A DNA stretch of 64,000 bases, taken from assembly GCA_964383365.1 (NCBI GenBank), contig CAYLHF010000003.1, positions 75,834 to 139,833 of the forward strand, written 5' to 3'. Under the pieces are notes generated by a model, which saw only the letters and a program-made list of their open reading frames with translations, did not search any database and was not told where the DNA came from. Shown here piece after piece: positions 43,127 to 52,555 of the stretch. This stretch comes from CAYLHF01 sp964383365. Its GTDB lineage: Bacteria; Bacteroidota; Rhodothermia; Rhodothermales; UBA10348. Position numbers and translations under genes: made by a program. Position 1 is the first letter of the stretch. Each line of letters starts with the position of its first letter.

Positions 43127-43678
43127 ATGCGGGTATTCCGCTCCCGATTAGTCCTCCGACTGTTCTCCGCGTTGACGCTCGTCAGCTTCGGAGTGTCTCT
43201 ATGTGGACCGGTGGCAAGCGGGTCTGGTACAACCAGTCGATACGGTGCGTGGTTGCGTCTCCATCTTCCGACCGGGCACCACGAGGATATCGAATCTGCC
43301 ATTCAAAGTGCCAATGCAACATCGCCACGGTCCATTAATGCGTTTCTGGCCGTATTCGTTGCGCATCTTGACGCGACCCCTGGATGGTCCGTCGCACAAT
43401 GGTTGGGAACCGATTCGGGGAGCGACAGCGAGATCGTCAGGGAGTTGGAGCGTCGGTTCGATGATAACTTTGACTCGGCGGTCCTGAACCGCATGTGGGT
43501 GAGTTTTTCTTCTGTCAACAGTTCAGCTTCCGGCAAGCGGGGGCAGATAGTCCTGTCAGCAGGACAGAAAAATGATTCGCGCATCTCTCTTGTGGGGAAT
43601 CATTCCGGAATCGGTGGGTTCGGCCTCGCCGAACACTCGTTTTTGCTCCGGCACATGATCTGGTCCATGGGGCCCTAG
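43127..43678 (+). CDS. Small exported protein of unknown function
   Basis: A 184-residue frame from the ATG at 43127, beginning MRVFRSRLVLRLFSALTLVSFGVSLCG, which reads as a signal peptide. The mature part is Ser/Gly-rich with mixed strands and helices (SINAFLAVFVAHLDA, SEIVRELERRFDDNFDSAVLNRMWVSF). I do not recognise it. Codon and amino-acid use look like a real gene, and it fills the space between ctaA and secD, but no similarity supports it. An upstream ATG (43064) in the same frame would spoil the signal peptide. Confidence 0.5.
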   Translation: MRVFRSRLVLRLFSALTLVSFGVSLCGPVASGSGTTSRYGAWLRLHLPTGHHEDIESAIQSANATSPRSINAFLAVFVAHLDATPGWSVAQWLGTDSGSDSEIVRELERRFDDNFDSAVLNRMWVSFSSVNSSASGKRGQIVLSAGQKNDSRISLVGNHSGIGGFGLAEHSFLLRHMIWSMGP

Positions 43679-43815
43679 CGCGTCTTCTGCGACTCCGTAT
43701 TCAGTGCCTGTCCAGACGGATTTCGACGTGCCATTCCCAGTGTGGATGGAAGAGTCGAAACTGATTTTCAGTGCACATCTCGTTTTTAATTTGACACAAA
43801 CAAAGGTTTATAGAC

Positions 43816-45681
43816 ATGCAGGGTAATGGCATGAAGGTCTCTCTGACAATATTCTTTCTGGTAATGTCGGGGTACTATCTCTTTCCATCTATGCAGCGAT
43901 TCCTGATGAACCGGGAGTTGGATGCTCTCGATGACGAAGGTCGCGCACAGTACGAAGAGGATAATTTCAACAAACTGCGAGAGGCGAAAGAACGAGCATT
44001 GAAACTCGGACTAGACCTCCAGGGTGGAATGCACGTGACACTGGAGGTGGGCGTCGAATCGCTGATTAGAGAGCTCGCTACGGATACAGACGCCACGTTT
44101 GATACCGTCCTCACGTCCGCGATCCAACAGGCTAGATCAGGAAATATATCCGTAATCAATGCATTCGTCCAGGGTTTTGCATCACGTGATTCAAATATTC
44201 GATTGTCCCGGTATTTCAGAAATGAAACGGCAGGCATTACGCGTCGCTCCAGCAATTCAGACGTTTCAAACTACCTGCAGACGGAGGCGAACGAGGCTGT
44301 TTCGAGGGCGATTGAAATCATTCGTGACCGTGTTGACAGATACGGTGTAACGGAGCCGTCGATACAGAAGCAGGGGAGTAGGCGAATCGTAGTCGAGCTA
44401 CCGGGAATCGACGACCCGGACCGGATCAGGGGACTTCTCAAGGGAACGGCCAAGCTGGAGTTTCATCTGATGGCCGAGCCTGCGGAGCTTACACGAGGTC
44501 TGCAGCGCGTTATACAGCATTTCGAAGTCACTCCGGATACCTCGTCGGAGGCCGTCGCAGATGGTGCCGAGCCTGATTCGACATTCGACGTGAATGACCT
44601 CCTTGATCAGGGTGAGCAGACGAGTAGCAATACGTTGCTCGACGTCATGCAGCCGATAGGACAGGTAGTAACGTTCGGCCGCGTGGCAGAGCGGGATACC
44701 GCGGCCGTTAATGGATTACTTTCGGACCCATTGGTTCAGGGCCTGCTCCCACAGAATGTGAGTCTGATGTATACGGCTTCGCCGGTTGGATCGTCGGAAG
44801 ACGGACAGGAGGTATACGATCTTCTGGGCGTTCGTAGGGAAATAGAACTGAGTGGCGAGACCATAACCGATGCGAGAGTCGATTTTGATCAATTCACAAA
44901 TCAGCCGGAAGTGACGATGGTCATGAATTCGGAGGGTGCACGGACATGGGCCAGACTGACGGGAGCAAATGTTAACAAGAATGTTGCGATCGTGCTGGAC
45001 AACGTGGTGTATTCCTATCCGACTGTTCAGTCGCGAATCACCGGTGGTCGTTCCAGTATCAACGGCCTCGATTCGAGAGATGAGGCTACCGATATCGTCA
45101 CCGTGCTCAAATCGGGAGCACTTCCTGCACCGGTTGTAATTGCTGAAGAGCGCACGGTGGGTCCGAGTCTGGGACAGGCGTCGATCAATTCGGGTCTGAA
45201 TTCAGTCATGTTGGGCCTGTTTCTCGTGGCCGTTTTCATGATGTTTTACTATCGAAGTGGCGGATTTGTCGCCGACCTCGCCCTGTTTCTCAATCTGTTT
45301 TTCATTCTGGGAATTCTGGCGGCATTCAAGGCCACGTTGACGCTTCCGGGAATTGCCGGAATCGTTCTCACGATCGGTATGGCGGTCGATGCGAACGTGC
45401 TCATCTTCGAACGTATTCGAGAAGAACAGTCGACTGGAAAGACGTTGAAGGCTGGTATTGATGGCGGATACGCCAAGGCGCTGAGTGCCATCTTTGATGC
45501 CAATATTACGACGTTTTTTGTCGGTGTCATCTTGTATTCATTCGGGGTCGGGCCAATCCAGGGATTTGCCGTAACACTCATGGCAGGAATTCTTTCTTCC
45601 ATGTTTACCGCGATCGTATTTACACGAATTCTATTTGATTACGTCGTGCTGGAGCGGAAGCACACCGTCAGTTACGGCTGA
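43816..45681 (+). CDS. secD: Protein translocase subunit SecD
   Basis: Inner-membrane protein that uses the proton gradient to help complete Sec export. N-terminal membrane span (about 7-22), then GLDLQGGMHVTLEV, the large periplasmic domain with RVDRYGVTEPSIQKQGSRRIVVELPGI, and six-span C-terminal core with GIVLTIGMAVDANVLIFERIREE, the conserved SecD TM4 motif. Length 621. SecF follows after 70 bp. The ATG at 43816 is used, and an internal ATG at 43831 is possible. Confidence 0.97.
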   Translation: MQGNGMKVSLTIFFLVMSGYYLFPSMQRFLMNRELDALDDEGRAQYEEDNFNKLREAKERALKLGLDLQGGMHVTLEVGVESLIRELATDTDATFDTVLTSAIQQARSGNISVINAFVQGFASRDSNIRLSRYFRNETAGITRRSSNSDVSNYLQTEANEAVSRAIEIIRDRVDRYGVTEPSIQKQGSRRIVVELPGIDDPDRIRGLLKGTAKLEFHLMAEPAELTRGLQRVIQHFEVTPDTSSEAVADGAEPDSTFDVNDLLDQGEQTSSNTLLDVMQPIGQVVTFGRVAERDTAAVNGLLSDPLVQGLLPQNVSLMYTASPVGSSEDGQEVYDLLGVRREIELSGETITDARVDFDQFTNQPEVTMVMNSEGARTWARLTGANVNKNVAIVLDNVVYSYPTVQSRITGGRSSINGLDSRDEATDIVTVLKSGALPAPVVIAEERTVGPSLGQASINSGLNSVMLGLFLVAVFMMFYYRSGGFVADLALFLNLFFILGILAAFKATLTLPGIAGIVLTIGMAVDANVLIFERIREEQSTGKTLKAGIDGGYAKALSAIFDANITTFFVGVILYSFGVGPIQGFAVTLMAGILSSMFTAIVFTRILFDYVVLERKHTVSYG

Positions 45682-45751
45682 GTCGGCCATCTCGACAAGA
45701 ACAATCAATAGTTATTCAGGCCCATCACGGGCATAATCATAGCAGAATGTC

Positions 45752-46663
45752 ATGCGTATTTTTGAAAATGCAGGTTATAGATTCATTCAGAGTCGTAAGC
45801 GGGCATATATTTTTTCGGGTATCCTGGTCTTAGCCAGTCTGGTATCCATCGCGATTCATGGTCTTGAACTGGGAATCGATTTCAAGGGAGGGATGGAATT
45901 TGTAATCCAGAGCGATAATCCTCTGGTACCGACTCAGGTTCGAAGTGCACTTTCCGGAGTTCTCGATACTGATCCCGAGGTAAAGACCTATGGTCAGAAT
46001 CAACTTCTGATTCGAACACTCACCGGAGACGCCGATATATCCCAGGTTGAAGCACAAATTCTGACAGGTATTCGGACCGCGTTTCCGGACTCGAATCCGG
46101 AAGTAGAGAAGACGGATATCGTGGGTCCGCGATTTGCGGAAGACCTGAAAGAAGGAGCCATATTTTCGGTTCTTGGATCACTCCTGGTCATCTTTGTCTA
46201 TATCCTGCTTCGGTTCGAGTGGCGGTTCGGGGTAGGTGCTGTGGTCGCACTTTTTCACGATGTCACCATCACGCTGGGTATGTTTGCGCTGCTACACGGA
46301 TGGTTGCCGTTTTCATTGCAGATCGACCAGACGATCATAGCAGCATTCCTGACAATCGTCGGGTATTCGCTCAATGATACGGTTGTTGTTTTTGACCGAA
46401 TACGGGAGTATTCCGGTATTTTCAAAGCGGAATCATATAGCGATGTCGTGAATCGTTCGATCAATAATACCCTGAGTAGAACCCTGATCACATCGGGTAC
46501 GACCTTGCTCGTAGTAGTCGTCCTATTTATATTTGGCGGCGAAGTACTCCGAGGTTTTGCCTTTGCTCTGATCATCGGTATTCTCATCGGAACGTATTCA
46601 AGCATTTTCGTAGCTTCTCCAGTCGTAATAGAGCTGAAGGCGCGCGCGAGTACAAAACGATGA
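45752..46663 (+). CDS. secF: Protein translocase subunit SecF
   Basis: Partner of SecD in the SecDF complex. Starts with a membrane span after RFIQSRKRAYIFSGI, then GIDFKGGMEFVIQ, a short periplasmic domain and five spans with TIVGYSLNDTVVVFDRIRE and the closing LRGFAFALIIGILIGTYSSIFVASPVV. Length 303 is standard. It is downstream of secD with 70 bp between, and a STAS gene follows 57 bp later. Confidence 0.97.
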   Translation: MRIFENAGYRFIQSRKRAYIFSGILVLASLVSIAIHGLELGIDFKGGMEFVIQSDNPLVPTQVRSALSGVLDTDPEVKTYGQNQLLIRTLTGDADISQVEAQILTGIRTAFPDSNPEVEKTDIVGPRFAEDLKEGAIFSVLGSLLVIFVYILLRFEWRFGVGAVVALFHDVTITLGMFALLHGWLPFSLQIDQTIIAAFLTIVGYSLNDTVVVFDRIREYSGIFKAESYSDVVNRSINNTLSRTLITSGTTLLVVVVLFIFGGEVLRGFAFALIIGILIGTYSSIFVASPVVIELKARASTKR

Positions 46664-46720
46664 TTCGACGTCAGATCAGCTTCGAGCGCCGTATCTCACA
46701 GTCCATATAGAGGAAGATTA

Positions 46721-47062
46721 ATGAACTACAACGTTGACGAACGTTACAATTGCGTCGTGATCACATTGAAGGGAAACGTCATGGGAGGGCCGGACGGATC
46801 TAAACTGCACGACTCCCTGCATGAACTCAAGGAACAGGGGAAAGCCAACGTTGTCGTTGACCTTTCAAAGGTCAAGTTCATGAATTCGAGCGGACTCGGG
46901 ATGTTGATCAGTGCGATGACGACAATGCGTAATGCCGGGGGAGATCTTCGACTGGCTAAAGTTGCCGATCGTATCCAGTCTCTTCTGGTAATCACGAAGC
47001 TGATCACGGTATTCAAGCACTACGAATCTGTCGATGAAGCAGCCGCCAGTTTCGAGGCGTAG
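46721..47062 (+). CDS. STAS-domain anti-sigma factor antagonist
   Basis: A 113-residue single-domain STAS protein of the SpoIIAA/RsbV type. The motif VVVDLSKVKFMNSSGLGMLISAM at about 44-66 holds the Ser pair (56-57) that a partner kinase would phosphorylate; Asn replaces the Asp found before these serines in SpoIIAA. Such proteins bind an anti-sigma factor or GAF/PP2C partner-switch module. No kinase or phosphatase partner is adjacent. Upstream aggaag at ~46711 is a plausible ribosome-binding site. The gene ends before a strong terminator. Confidence 0.9.
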   Translation: MNYNVDERYNCVVITLKGNVMGGPDGSKLHDSLHELKEQGKANVVVDLSKVKFMNSSGLGMLISAMTTMRNAGGDLRLAKVADRIQSLLVITKLITVFKHYESVDEAAASFEA

Positions 47063-47098
47063 GAGCTGACACAGTCGAGCGTTCTTTGTGACGTTTTT

Positions 47099-47130
47099 GA
47101 GGCGGCGGGTTCCACCCGCCGCCTCTTCTT
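47099..47130 (+). terminator. Rho-independent-type terminator hairpin after the STAS gene
   Basis: An 11-bp perfect stem (47099-47109 GAGGCGGCGGG and 47115-47125 CCCGCCGCCTC) with a 5-nt loop TTCCA, followed by TTCTT. It lies 37 bp after the STAS stop and 43 bp before purA. It should end the secDF-STAS transcript. The T-tract is short and interrupted. Confidence 0.8.
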
Positions 47131-47172
47131 GTGACTGTCCGCCTAATCCCAGGTAAACGAAAGGAATCCAAC

Positions 47173-48447
47173 ATGCCCGTAACCGTTGTCATCGGGAGCC
47201 AGTGGGGAGACGAAGGGAAAGGGAAAATTGTCGACCTGATCGGTAGAGACGTGGATATCGTCGCCCGATACCAGGGTGGTGCAAACGCCGGCCATACGAT
47301 TTGTTGGGAGGACAAGGAGTTCGTTCTCCACCTCATCCCGAGTGGAATTTTCCGGCCAGATACTCTTTGTGTCATTGGAAATGGGGTCGTTATCGATCCA
47401 GTTGCCCTCATGTCCGAGATAGACATGATTCGCAGTCTCGGCTATTCCGTCGAGGGACGATTATTTATCTCACACAATGCCCACCTCATCATGCCGTATC
47501 ACAAACGGATTGAGGAGGCCAGAGAGCAGGCACGGGATGCAGGGGCCATCGGTACCACGGGACGCGGTATTGGACCCGCATACGTTGACAAGTTTGCCCG
47601 GACCGGCGTTCGCGTGGTGGATCTATTGGACAGGTCGGTCTTACGAGAAAAATTGGCCGCATCCCTCGATGAGAAAAACTCGATTCTGTCCGCCGTATAC
47701 GGCGCCGAAAAAATCGATGTGGAAGCCATGATCGATGAGTACATCCACTTCGATGACCTGATTGACCCGTATGTGACGGATACGACTCAGATGTTGGGTG
47801 CTGCCCTCGCCGACGGAAAGCGAGTGCTCGCGGAAGGGGCTCAGGGATCGCTGTTGGATATAGATTTCGGGACGTATCCCTTCGTTACTTCCAGCCACCC
47901 GACGGCGGGAGGTAGCTGTACAGGATTGGGTATTCCTCCGACGGCTATCGATCGAATTATCGGCATTGTAAAAGCCTATTCGACCCGCGTGGGAAATGGG
48001 CCATTCGTGACCGAATTGTTCGACGAAACGGGTGAATCGTTGCGTCGGACAGGACACGAATTCGGGGCCACCACGGGTCGTCCCAGGAGATGCGGCTGGC
48101 TGGATCTCGTCGCTCTGAAATACACGGCTATGGTGAACGGATTTACGGAAATCGCTCTCACCAAGTTGGACGTGCTCTCCGATTTGGAGGAAATCAGCAT
48201 ATGTACAGCTTATCGGGACGACTCCGACCAGTTGGAACGATTCCCCAGCGACCTTCAATCGCTGGAATCCGTTAGCCCGACGTACGAAGTGGTATCTGGT
48301 TGGATGCAGGATATTTCAGACGTCACTCGATTCGAAGATTTGCCCGTCGAAGCCCGTGACTACGTTTCTCTCATTGAGTCGCGTCTGGGGATTCCGGTTC
48401 GAATGGTCTCCACGGGACCTAAGCGAAGTCAAACCATCATCAGGTAA
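47173..48447 (+). CDS. purA: Adenylosuccinate synthetase
   Basis: Joins IMP and aspartate with GTP to form adenylosuccinate, the first step to AMP. The GTP-binding GSQWGDEGKGKIVDL lies at about 7-21, QGGANAGHTI at about 34-43, and TTGRGIGPAYVDK and EGAQGSLLDIDFGTYPFVTSSHPT further on. Length 424 is the family norm. The ATG at 47173 is used because the protein then begins MPVTVVIGSQWGDEGKG as expected; the frame is open further upstream to 47131 but overlaps only the terminator. A histidine kinase gene follows after 60 bp. Confidence 0.97.
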   Translation: MPVTVVIGSQWGDEGKGKIVDLIGRDVDIVARYQGGANAGHTICWEDKEFVLHLIPSGIFRPDTLCVIGNGVVIDPVALMSEIDMIRSLGYSVEGRLFISHNAHLIMPYHKRIEEAREQARDAGAIGTTGRGIGPAYVDKFARTGVRVVDLLDRSVLREKLAASLDEKNSILSAVYGAEKIDVEAMIDEYIHFDDLIDPYVTDTTQMLGAALADGKRVLAEGAQGSLLDIDFGTYPFVTSSHPTAGGSCTGLGIPPTAIDRIIGIVKAYSTRVGNGPFVTELFDETGESLRRTGHEFGATTGRPRRCGWLDLVALKYTAMVNGFTEIALTKLDVLSDLEEISICTAYRDDSDQLERFPSDLQSLESVSPTYEVVSGWMQDISDVTRFEDLPVEARDYVSLIESRLGIPVRMVSTGPKRSQTIIR

Positions 48448-48507
48448 GACCGCGATTAGCCTTACATTGACGGTACAAGACTCTCTGTATTCACTCTACC
48501 GTTCTAC

Positions 48508-49914
48508 ATGAAGGCTTATCGAACGACTGTCAATCTGAAACTCGGATTGATTCTGTTTGCCGTAGCGATCGCAGTTTCGTCCCTATGGTACACCAAGGAC
48601 CTGCTGACGAAACTGCGACAACGTGAAACATCGATCGTTCAACTCTGGGCGAAGGCGCTCGAACAGGTCCCAAAGGCCGCTCAAGAAGGCGGACGCAATC
48701 CGTTTCAGGATCAGTTCCGGGAGCTCGATGACCTGGTCTTGCAGGGACAAGTGGGAAATCGGAACGGAAGTGGGATATCCGTAGAACAGGCCGATCAGTT
48801 CCGCCGGGCAATCGCGTGGGCACAGAGTATGCCGCCTACCTCGGATCTGACGTTCATTCTGGATGCTTTTCTGGAACCGAACGCGTTTGATATTCCAGCA
48901 ATTCTCGTCTATTCGGCAAACGAACAACCGGCGATCTGGAGAAATGTACCCGTCGGTTCCGAGACGTTTTTCGGGTTGTCCGAACGCGAGCAGGCAGATC
49001 TTACCGAGAAGCTCAACGAGTGGCGCGTAAGAATGGACGCCGTTCATGATCCCATTCCAATCGACGTATCGTTCGCCACCGAACCCGGGCAGCCACCCCT
49101 GGGTCTGTCGCAGCAGTTGCACTATGGAGAATCATCTATCGTTCAGGCACTTCAGTGGTATCCGTACGTGCAACTGATCTTTGTGAGCCTGTTTGTAATG
49201 GTGGGATATTTTGGTTTCTCCTATGTTCGTCGAAGTGAACAGAGTAACCTGTGGGTCGGGATGGCCAAGGAGGCGGCCCATCAGCTCGGAACGCCCATTT
49301 CATCGCTGATGGGGTGGACCGAAGTACTCCGAGCTCAGGATAACGTGTCCAGTCAACAGCTACAGGCGTATGATGAAATCGAGCGAGACACGGAACGACT
49401 CAGTCGGGTAGCGGGACGTTTCTCCGACATAGGATCTCTCCCGAAACTGGAAAACCAGCCGGTCGCCCCGGTACTCGACGGGATTACTGAGTATATCCGG
49501 AGTCGTCTTCCTCAGAGCGGGAAAATCATCAAGTTAAAGACACAGTTTGGCGATGATATGAACGCGCCGGTCAACGCAGATCTGTTCGAGTGGGTGATCG
49601 AAAATTTGCTCAAGAACGCTGTCGATGCTATTGAGGCAGACCGGGGAAGTATCGACGTATCGGCAAACGCAGAAGGAAACATGATTCGCATCGACGTCAC
49701 GGATTCAGGGAAAGGCATCGATCGCAGAAACTGGAAGAATGTATTCCGGCCAGGCTACAGCACGAAAAGACGGGGCTGGGGTCTTGGACTCAGTCTGGCG
49801 AAGCGGATAGTAGAAGACTACCATGGTGGAACGATTCAACTGCTCCAGTCTCGACCCGATCAGGGATCTACGTTTCGTGTCGAAATACCGGCGTCTCCGA
49901 ACGAGCAGGACTGA
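48508..49914 (+). CDS. Sensor histidine kinase (orphan)
   Basis: Membrane-bound two-component kinase: span 1 at about 12-28, a periplasmic sensor region (about 30-215) unlike PAS or Cache as far as I can read, span 2 at about 220-240. HisKA has His258 in AKEAAHQLGTPISSLMGW, and the ATPase domain has WVIENLLKNAVDAIE (N box), DSGKGID (G1) and GWGLGLSLAKRI (G2). This HQLGTP form is widespread in Bacteroidota next to housekeeping genes. No response regulator is adjacent, so its partner is unknown. It lies 60 bp after purA in the same direction. Confidence 0.93.
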   Translation: MKAYRTTVNLKLGLILFAVAIAVSSLWYTKDLLTKLRQRETSIVQLWAKALEQVPKAAQEGGRNPFQDQFRELDDLVLQGQVGNRNGSGISVEQADQFRRAIAWAQSMPPTSDLTFILDAFLEPNAFDIPAILVYSANEQPAIWRNVPVGSETFFGLSEREQADLTEKLNEWRVRMDAVHDPIPIDVSFATEPGQPPLGLSQQLHYGESSIVQALQWYPYVQLIFVSLFVMVGYFGFSYVRRSEQSNLWVGMAKEAAHQLGTPISSLMGWTEVLRAQDNVSSQQLQAYDEIERDTERLSRVAGRFSDIGSLPKLENQPVAPVLDGITEYIRSRLPQSGKIIKLKTQFGDDMNAPVNADLFEWVIENLLKNAVDAIEADRGSIDVSANAEGNMIRIDVTDSGKGIDRRNWKNVFRPGYSTKRRGWGLGLSLAKRIVEDYHGGTIQLLQSRPDQGSTFRVEIPASPNEQD

Positions 49915-49941
49915 CCCGCCGCCTGTACAGACGGTCTTTGA

Positions 49942-51102
49942 TTATCCCTGTCCGGTCATTCTTCGTCTGGCAAACTGAGCAGGTTCTTCCGGGGGAACGG
50001 CTATGAATATGTCGTCGGCAACGCGCCAGATGACGGCATTTCCCGTGGCAGAGATCTGAATATCGACAGCCTCAGAATTTTCAATTTGCAATAGCGTACC
50101 GGCAGGCAGGGAAAGCTGCGTATCCAGAGACAACACGATATCGTACGAGAGGGCGAAAACGGGTGTGAGAGAATCGCTGGCGTCCGACTGAAAAATCAAT
50201 ACAGGGACTCTTATGGAATCGCGAAAAGTCTTCTTTCCGACCCCTTCGAGTACCAGTCCAGTCAGTGTCGGAATTCGGACCCTTCGCGAAAAACTATCCC
50301 GAATATATCTTTCCGCCTGTGCCGAATCGCGCGTATGAAGGTCCGGCATAATATCGGTTGCCGACCGGGAAATTTCTTCGATGATACCCTTTTTAACGTC
50401 TTGAACCCGTCGACTCCGACTCTGTTGGTTGATCGTATAGCCCAGAAAACCTGTAGCAATAATCAGAATGAGGTAAATAACGGCCCGTCTATACGTGCCT
50501 GGAGACGTCCGCTTCGTTTTGGCAGCGGATGGATGAGCCGCCGGAGTTGAATCGACGGTTACTAACGATCTTCGTGCCTTGGATTCGAGTACCGATCGGA
50601 GGGACGGGGGGACAGTCCCGAAATTACTTTCCCAGAATTTATTCAGCTCTTTTCTAATTACGGCGTTCGTGAGAAACCGTCCATACAGTTGCAATTCCGT
50701 CGGGGAACAGCTTCTCGTTAGATGGTCGCGAAGGGTATCAACCGGACCAGGCAAGTCGATCAGACCTGTGTTCCCTGCCCATATACTCAGGCGATTCGCC
50801 GGTGTGAGTCCAAAAAAGTACGCTTCGATCTTCTGTTGTAGAACCCGGGAGACCTGAATCTCGGGGAGGGGCAGGTGGGGCTCTTCCTTAAGAACCGTGC
50901 GGTCCAGAGGCCCGGTTGGATTTACCTCGGCTAATGACACGAGCTTCTCTATTTGCTCCGAGATTCCCGCTGGCACGGTGCCGGTGAGCGTTTTCTCGAC
51001 GAGATCTGCTGCCTCGGTTTGTGTATCACAAAAAAACTGGGCAATCAGATACAGTCGATCTATCTGAAGACGGTCTGACAAATCCTTTCGGTTCTCACTC
51101 AT
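49942..51102 (-). CDS. Membrane protein of unknown function with sigma-factor-like N-terminus
   Basis: A 386-residue protein with no family match that I can name. Residues about 14-40 (DRLYLIAQFFCDTQTEAADLVEKTL) resemble region 2 of ECF sigma factors. A helical stretch runs to about 165, a Ser/Thr/Pro linker follows, then one membrane span at 207-223 (AVIYLILIIATGFLGYT), and a ~150-residue beta-rich exterior domain ending in VIWRVADDIFIAV. The layout (cytoplasmic helical domain, one span, periplasmic domain) is that of membrane anti-sigma factors. It lies 7 bp after the SAM hydrolase gene on the same strand and is probably co-transcribed with it. Confidence 0.6.
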   Translation of the reverse strand: MSENRKDLSDRLQIDRLYLIAQFFCDTQTEAADLVEKTLTGTVPAGISEQIEKLVSLAEVNPTGPLDRTVLKEEPHLPLPEIQVSRVLQQKIEAYFFGLTPANRLSIWAGNTGLIDLPGPVDTLRDHLTRSCSPTELQLYGRFLTNAVIRKELNKFWESNFGTVPPSLRSVLESKARRSLVTVDSTPAAHPSAAKTKRTSPGTYRRAVIYLILIIATGFLGYTINQQSRSRRVQDVKKGIIEEISRSATDIMPDLHTRDSAQAERYIRDSFSRRVRIPTLTGLVLEGVGKKTFRDSIRVPVLIFQSDASDSLTPVFALSYDIVLSLDTQLSLPAGTLLQIENSEAVDIQISATGNAVIWRVADDIFIAVPPEEPAQFARRRMTGQG

Positions 51103-51109
51103 TCCAGTA

Positions 51110-51934
51110 TCAGGAGTTGATGGATCTTTCTTCCGTCAGTTCGGAAAAGACAATATTCAGGGACGTTCCTTTCTGTATGTCCAGCATACTCGAAGCATTT
51201 CCACGATTAAGTGCTACTTCAAGATAACCTCCACTGTTGAACAGAATCAGTTCTTCACCCGGGGCAACCTCGGCGTATGTGTTGCATTTTTTATCCACGA
51301 TAGAATTACCGACATAGCATTTGAAGGGTCGGCCGTTCCACCACCGATCAAATTCCACTTCTGTAATATTGGATACGCAGTTTCCAAAGCTGTCCACATG
51401 CAATATCCACCCCTGAAGGCCCTGTCGATCTGCGATGGGTAGTGCCCAATGCATGGCCCGCATCTCTGCTGTTCGGGTTCCAAGCGTCGACAGCTCTACG
51501 CCTGCGGCCAGATGACCGGCTACTGCAGCAAATATATCTCTTCCGTGAAACGTGGGACTCGGATTCGGAGATCTCCAGTACTGCGGTAGGTCGAGTTGAA
51601 TGAGTTCCTCCGGATTCGCGCCATTCAGTAATAACGAAAAGAGTCCGCTATCCGGTCCGACGAACAGGTGACCCTTGTGGCGAAAGGCAATGGAATGTCG
51701 TTGGGTTCCTACCTCTGGATCGACGACTGCGAGATGAATGCTTCCTGCCGGAAAGAAGGGAATCGCCTGCTGGAGAACGTAGGCGGCCTCCATAACATCC
51801 TGCCCTGATATTCCATGAGAAATGTCGACGATACGAACCGCCGGAGCGATCGAGAGAATGACTCCTTTAAGGGCGGCTACATACCCGTCCAACGTACCAA
51901 AATCCGTTGTTATGGTTATTATTCCGGAGTTCAC
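51110..51934 (-). CDS. SAM hydroxide adenosyltransferase (DUF62 family)
   Basis: Splits S-adenosylmethionine into adenosine and methionine by hydroxide attack. At 274 residues it has the family motifs ITTDFGTLDGYVAALKGVI at the start, HLAVVDPEVGTQRHSIAF, VGPDSGLFSLLL, and VDSFGNCVSNI. The conserved Asp of TTDFG and the VVDPEVGT loop bind the substrate. The cell's reason for destroying SAM is not known. The start is GTG at 51934, divergent from yraN across 224 bp. The unknown membrane protein lies 7 bp downstream. Confidence 0.9.
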   Translation of the reverse strand: MNSGIITITTDFGTLDGYVAALKGVILSIAPAVRIVDISHGISGQDVMEAAYVLQQAIPFFPAGSIHLAVVDPEVGTQRHSIAFRHKGHLFVGPDSGLFSLLLNGANPEELIQLDLPQYWRSPNPSPTFHGRDIFAAVAGHLAAGVELSTLGTRTAEMRAMHWALPIADRQGLQGWILHVDSFGNCVSNITEVEFDRWWNGRPFKCYVGNSIVDKKCNTYAEVAPGEELILFNSGGYLEVALNRGNASSMLDIQKGTSLNIVFSELTEERSINS

Positions 51935-52158
51935 GTGAGGTTCTGATGGCGATGAATAATGATATTTCCGCCGGAGCGCTGCGTACTACTGAAAACATTA
52001 CCGCTACACAAATTACCAAATCTTATCTCGACTGACCGAAGGAGAGATCAGCGAATCAAGACAAAACAATGAATAAGGAGTTATATCTCCAGGGAAAGGG
52101 TGTCCAGGGAGTGTTTCTAAAGGAACTCAATTAATCCGGTGCTTTCCGGTCTGGATCC

Positions 52159-52545
52159 ATGGCTTCACCCAGACAAAAAACGGGCCGACGTGGTGAGGAT
52201 CTGGCTGCAGACTTTCTTCGAGCGAGAGGATATCAGATTCTAGCCAGAAACTATCGATTCTGCCGGAGTGAATTAGACCTGGTATGCTATCTACACGCAG
52301 TCGAGGAGACCGGGATGGGGGAACTGGTAATTGTTGAAGTGAAGGCGCGGAATACACGATCCTACGGCTTCCCGGAAGAGGCCGTAAATCGACAGAAGCA
52401 GCGAAATCTGATTCGGGGAGCCCGCGCATTCGTAAGGGAAAAACGGATGGAGCGGACCCGGTGCCGATTCGACGTTATCTCGATAGAAAACGTCGACGGA
52501 AACGTTCGAATACAACACCTGAAGGACGCATTCGACCTGGGCTGA
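52159..52545 (+). CDS. YraN/UPF0102 family nuclease-fold protein
   Basis: A 128-residue protein with RQKTGRRGEDLAADFLRARGYQILARNYR and SELDLVCYL...VIVEVKARN, the D-x(n)-ExK arrangement of the PD-(D/E)xK nuclease fold found in all UPF0102 proteins. Activity has not been shown for the family. It converges with the next gene (10 bp between stops). The 224-bp gap upstream holds near-matches to a -7 box but no exact one. Confidence 0.92.
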   Translation: MASPRQKTGRRGEDLAADFLRARGYQILARNYRFCRSELDLVCYLHAVEETGMGELVIVEVKARNTRSYGFPEEAVNRQKQRNLIRGARAFVREKRMERTRCRFDVISIENVDGNVRIQHLKDAFDLG

Positions 52546-52555
52546 GTTCGGCTTT

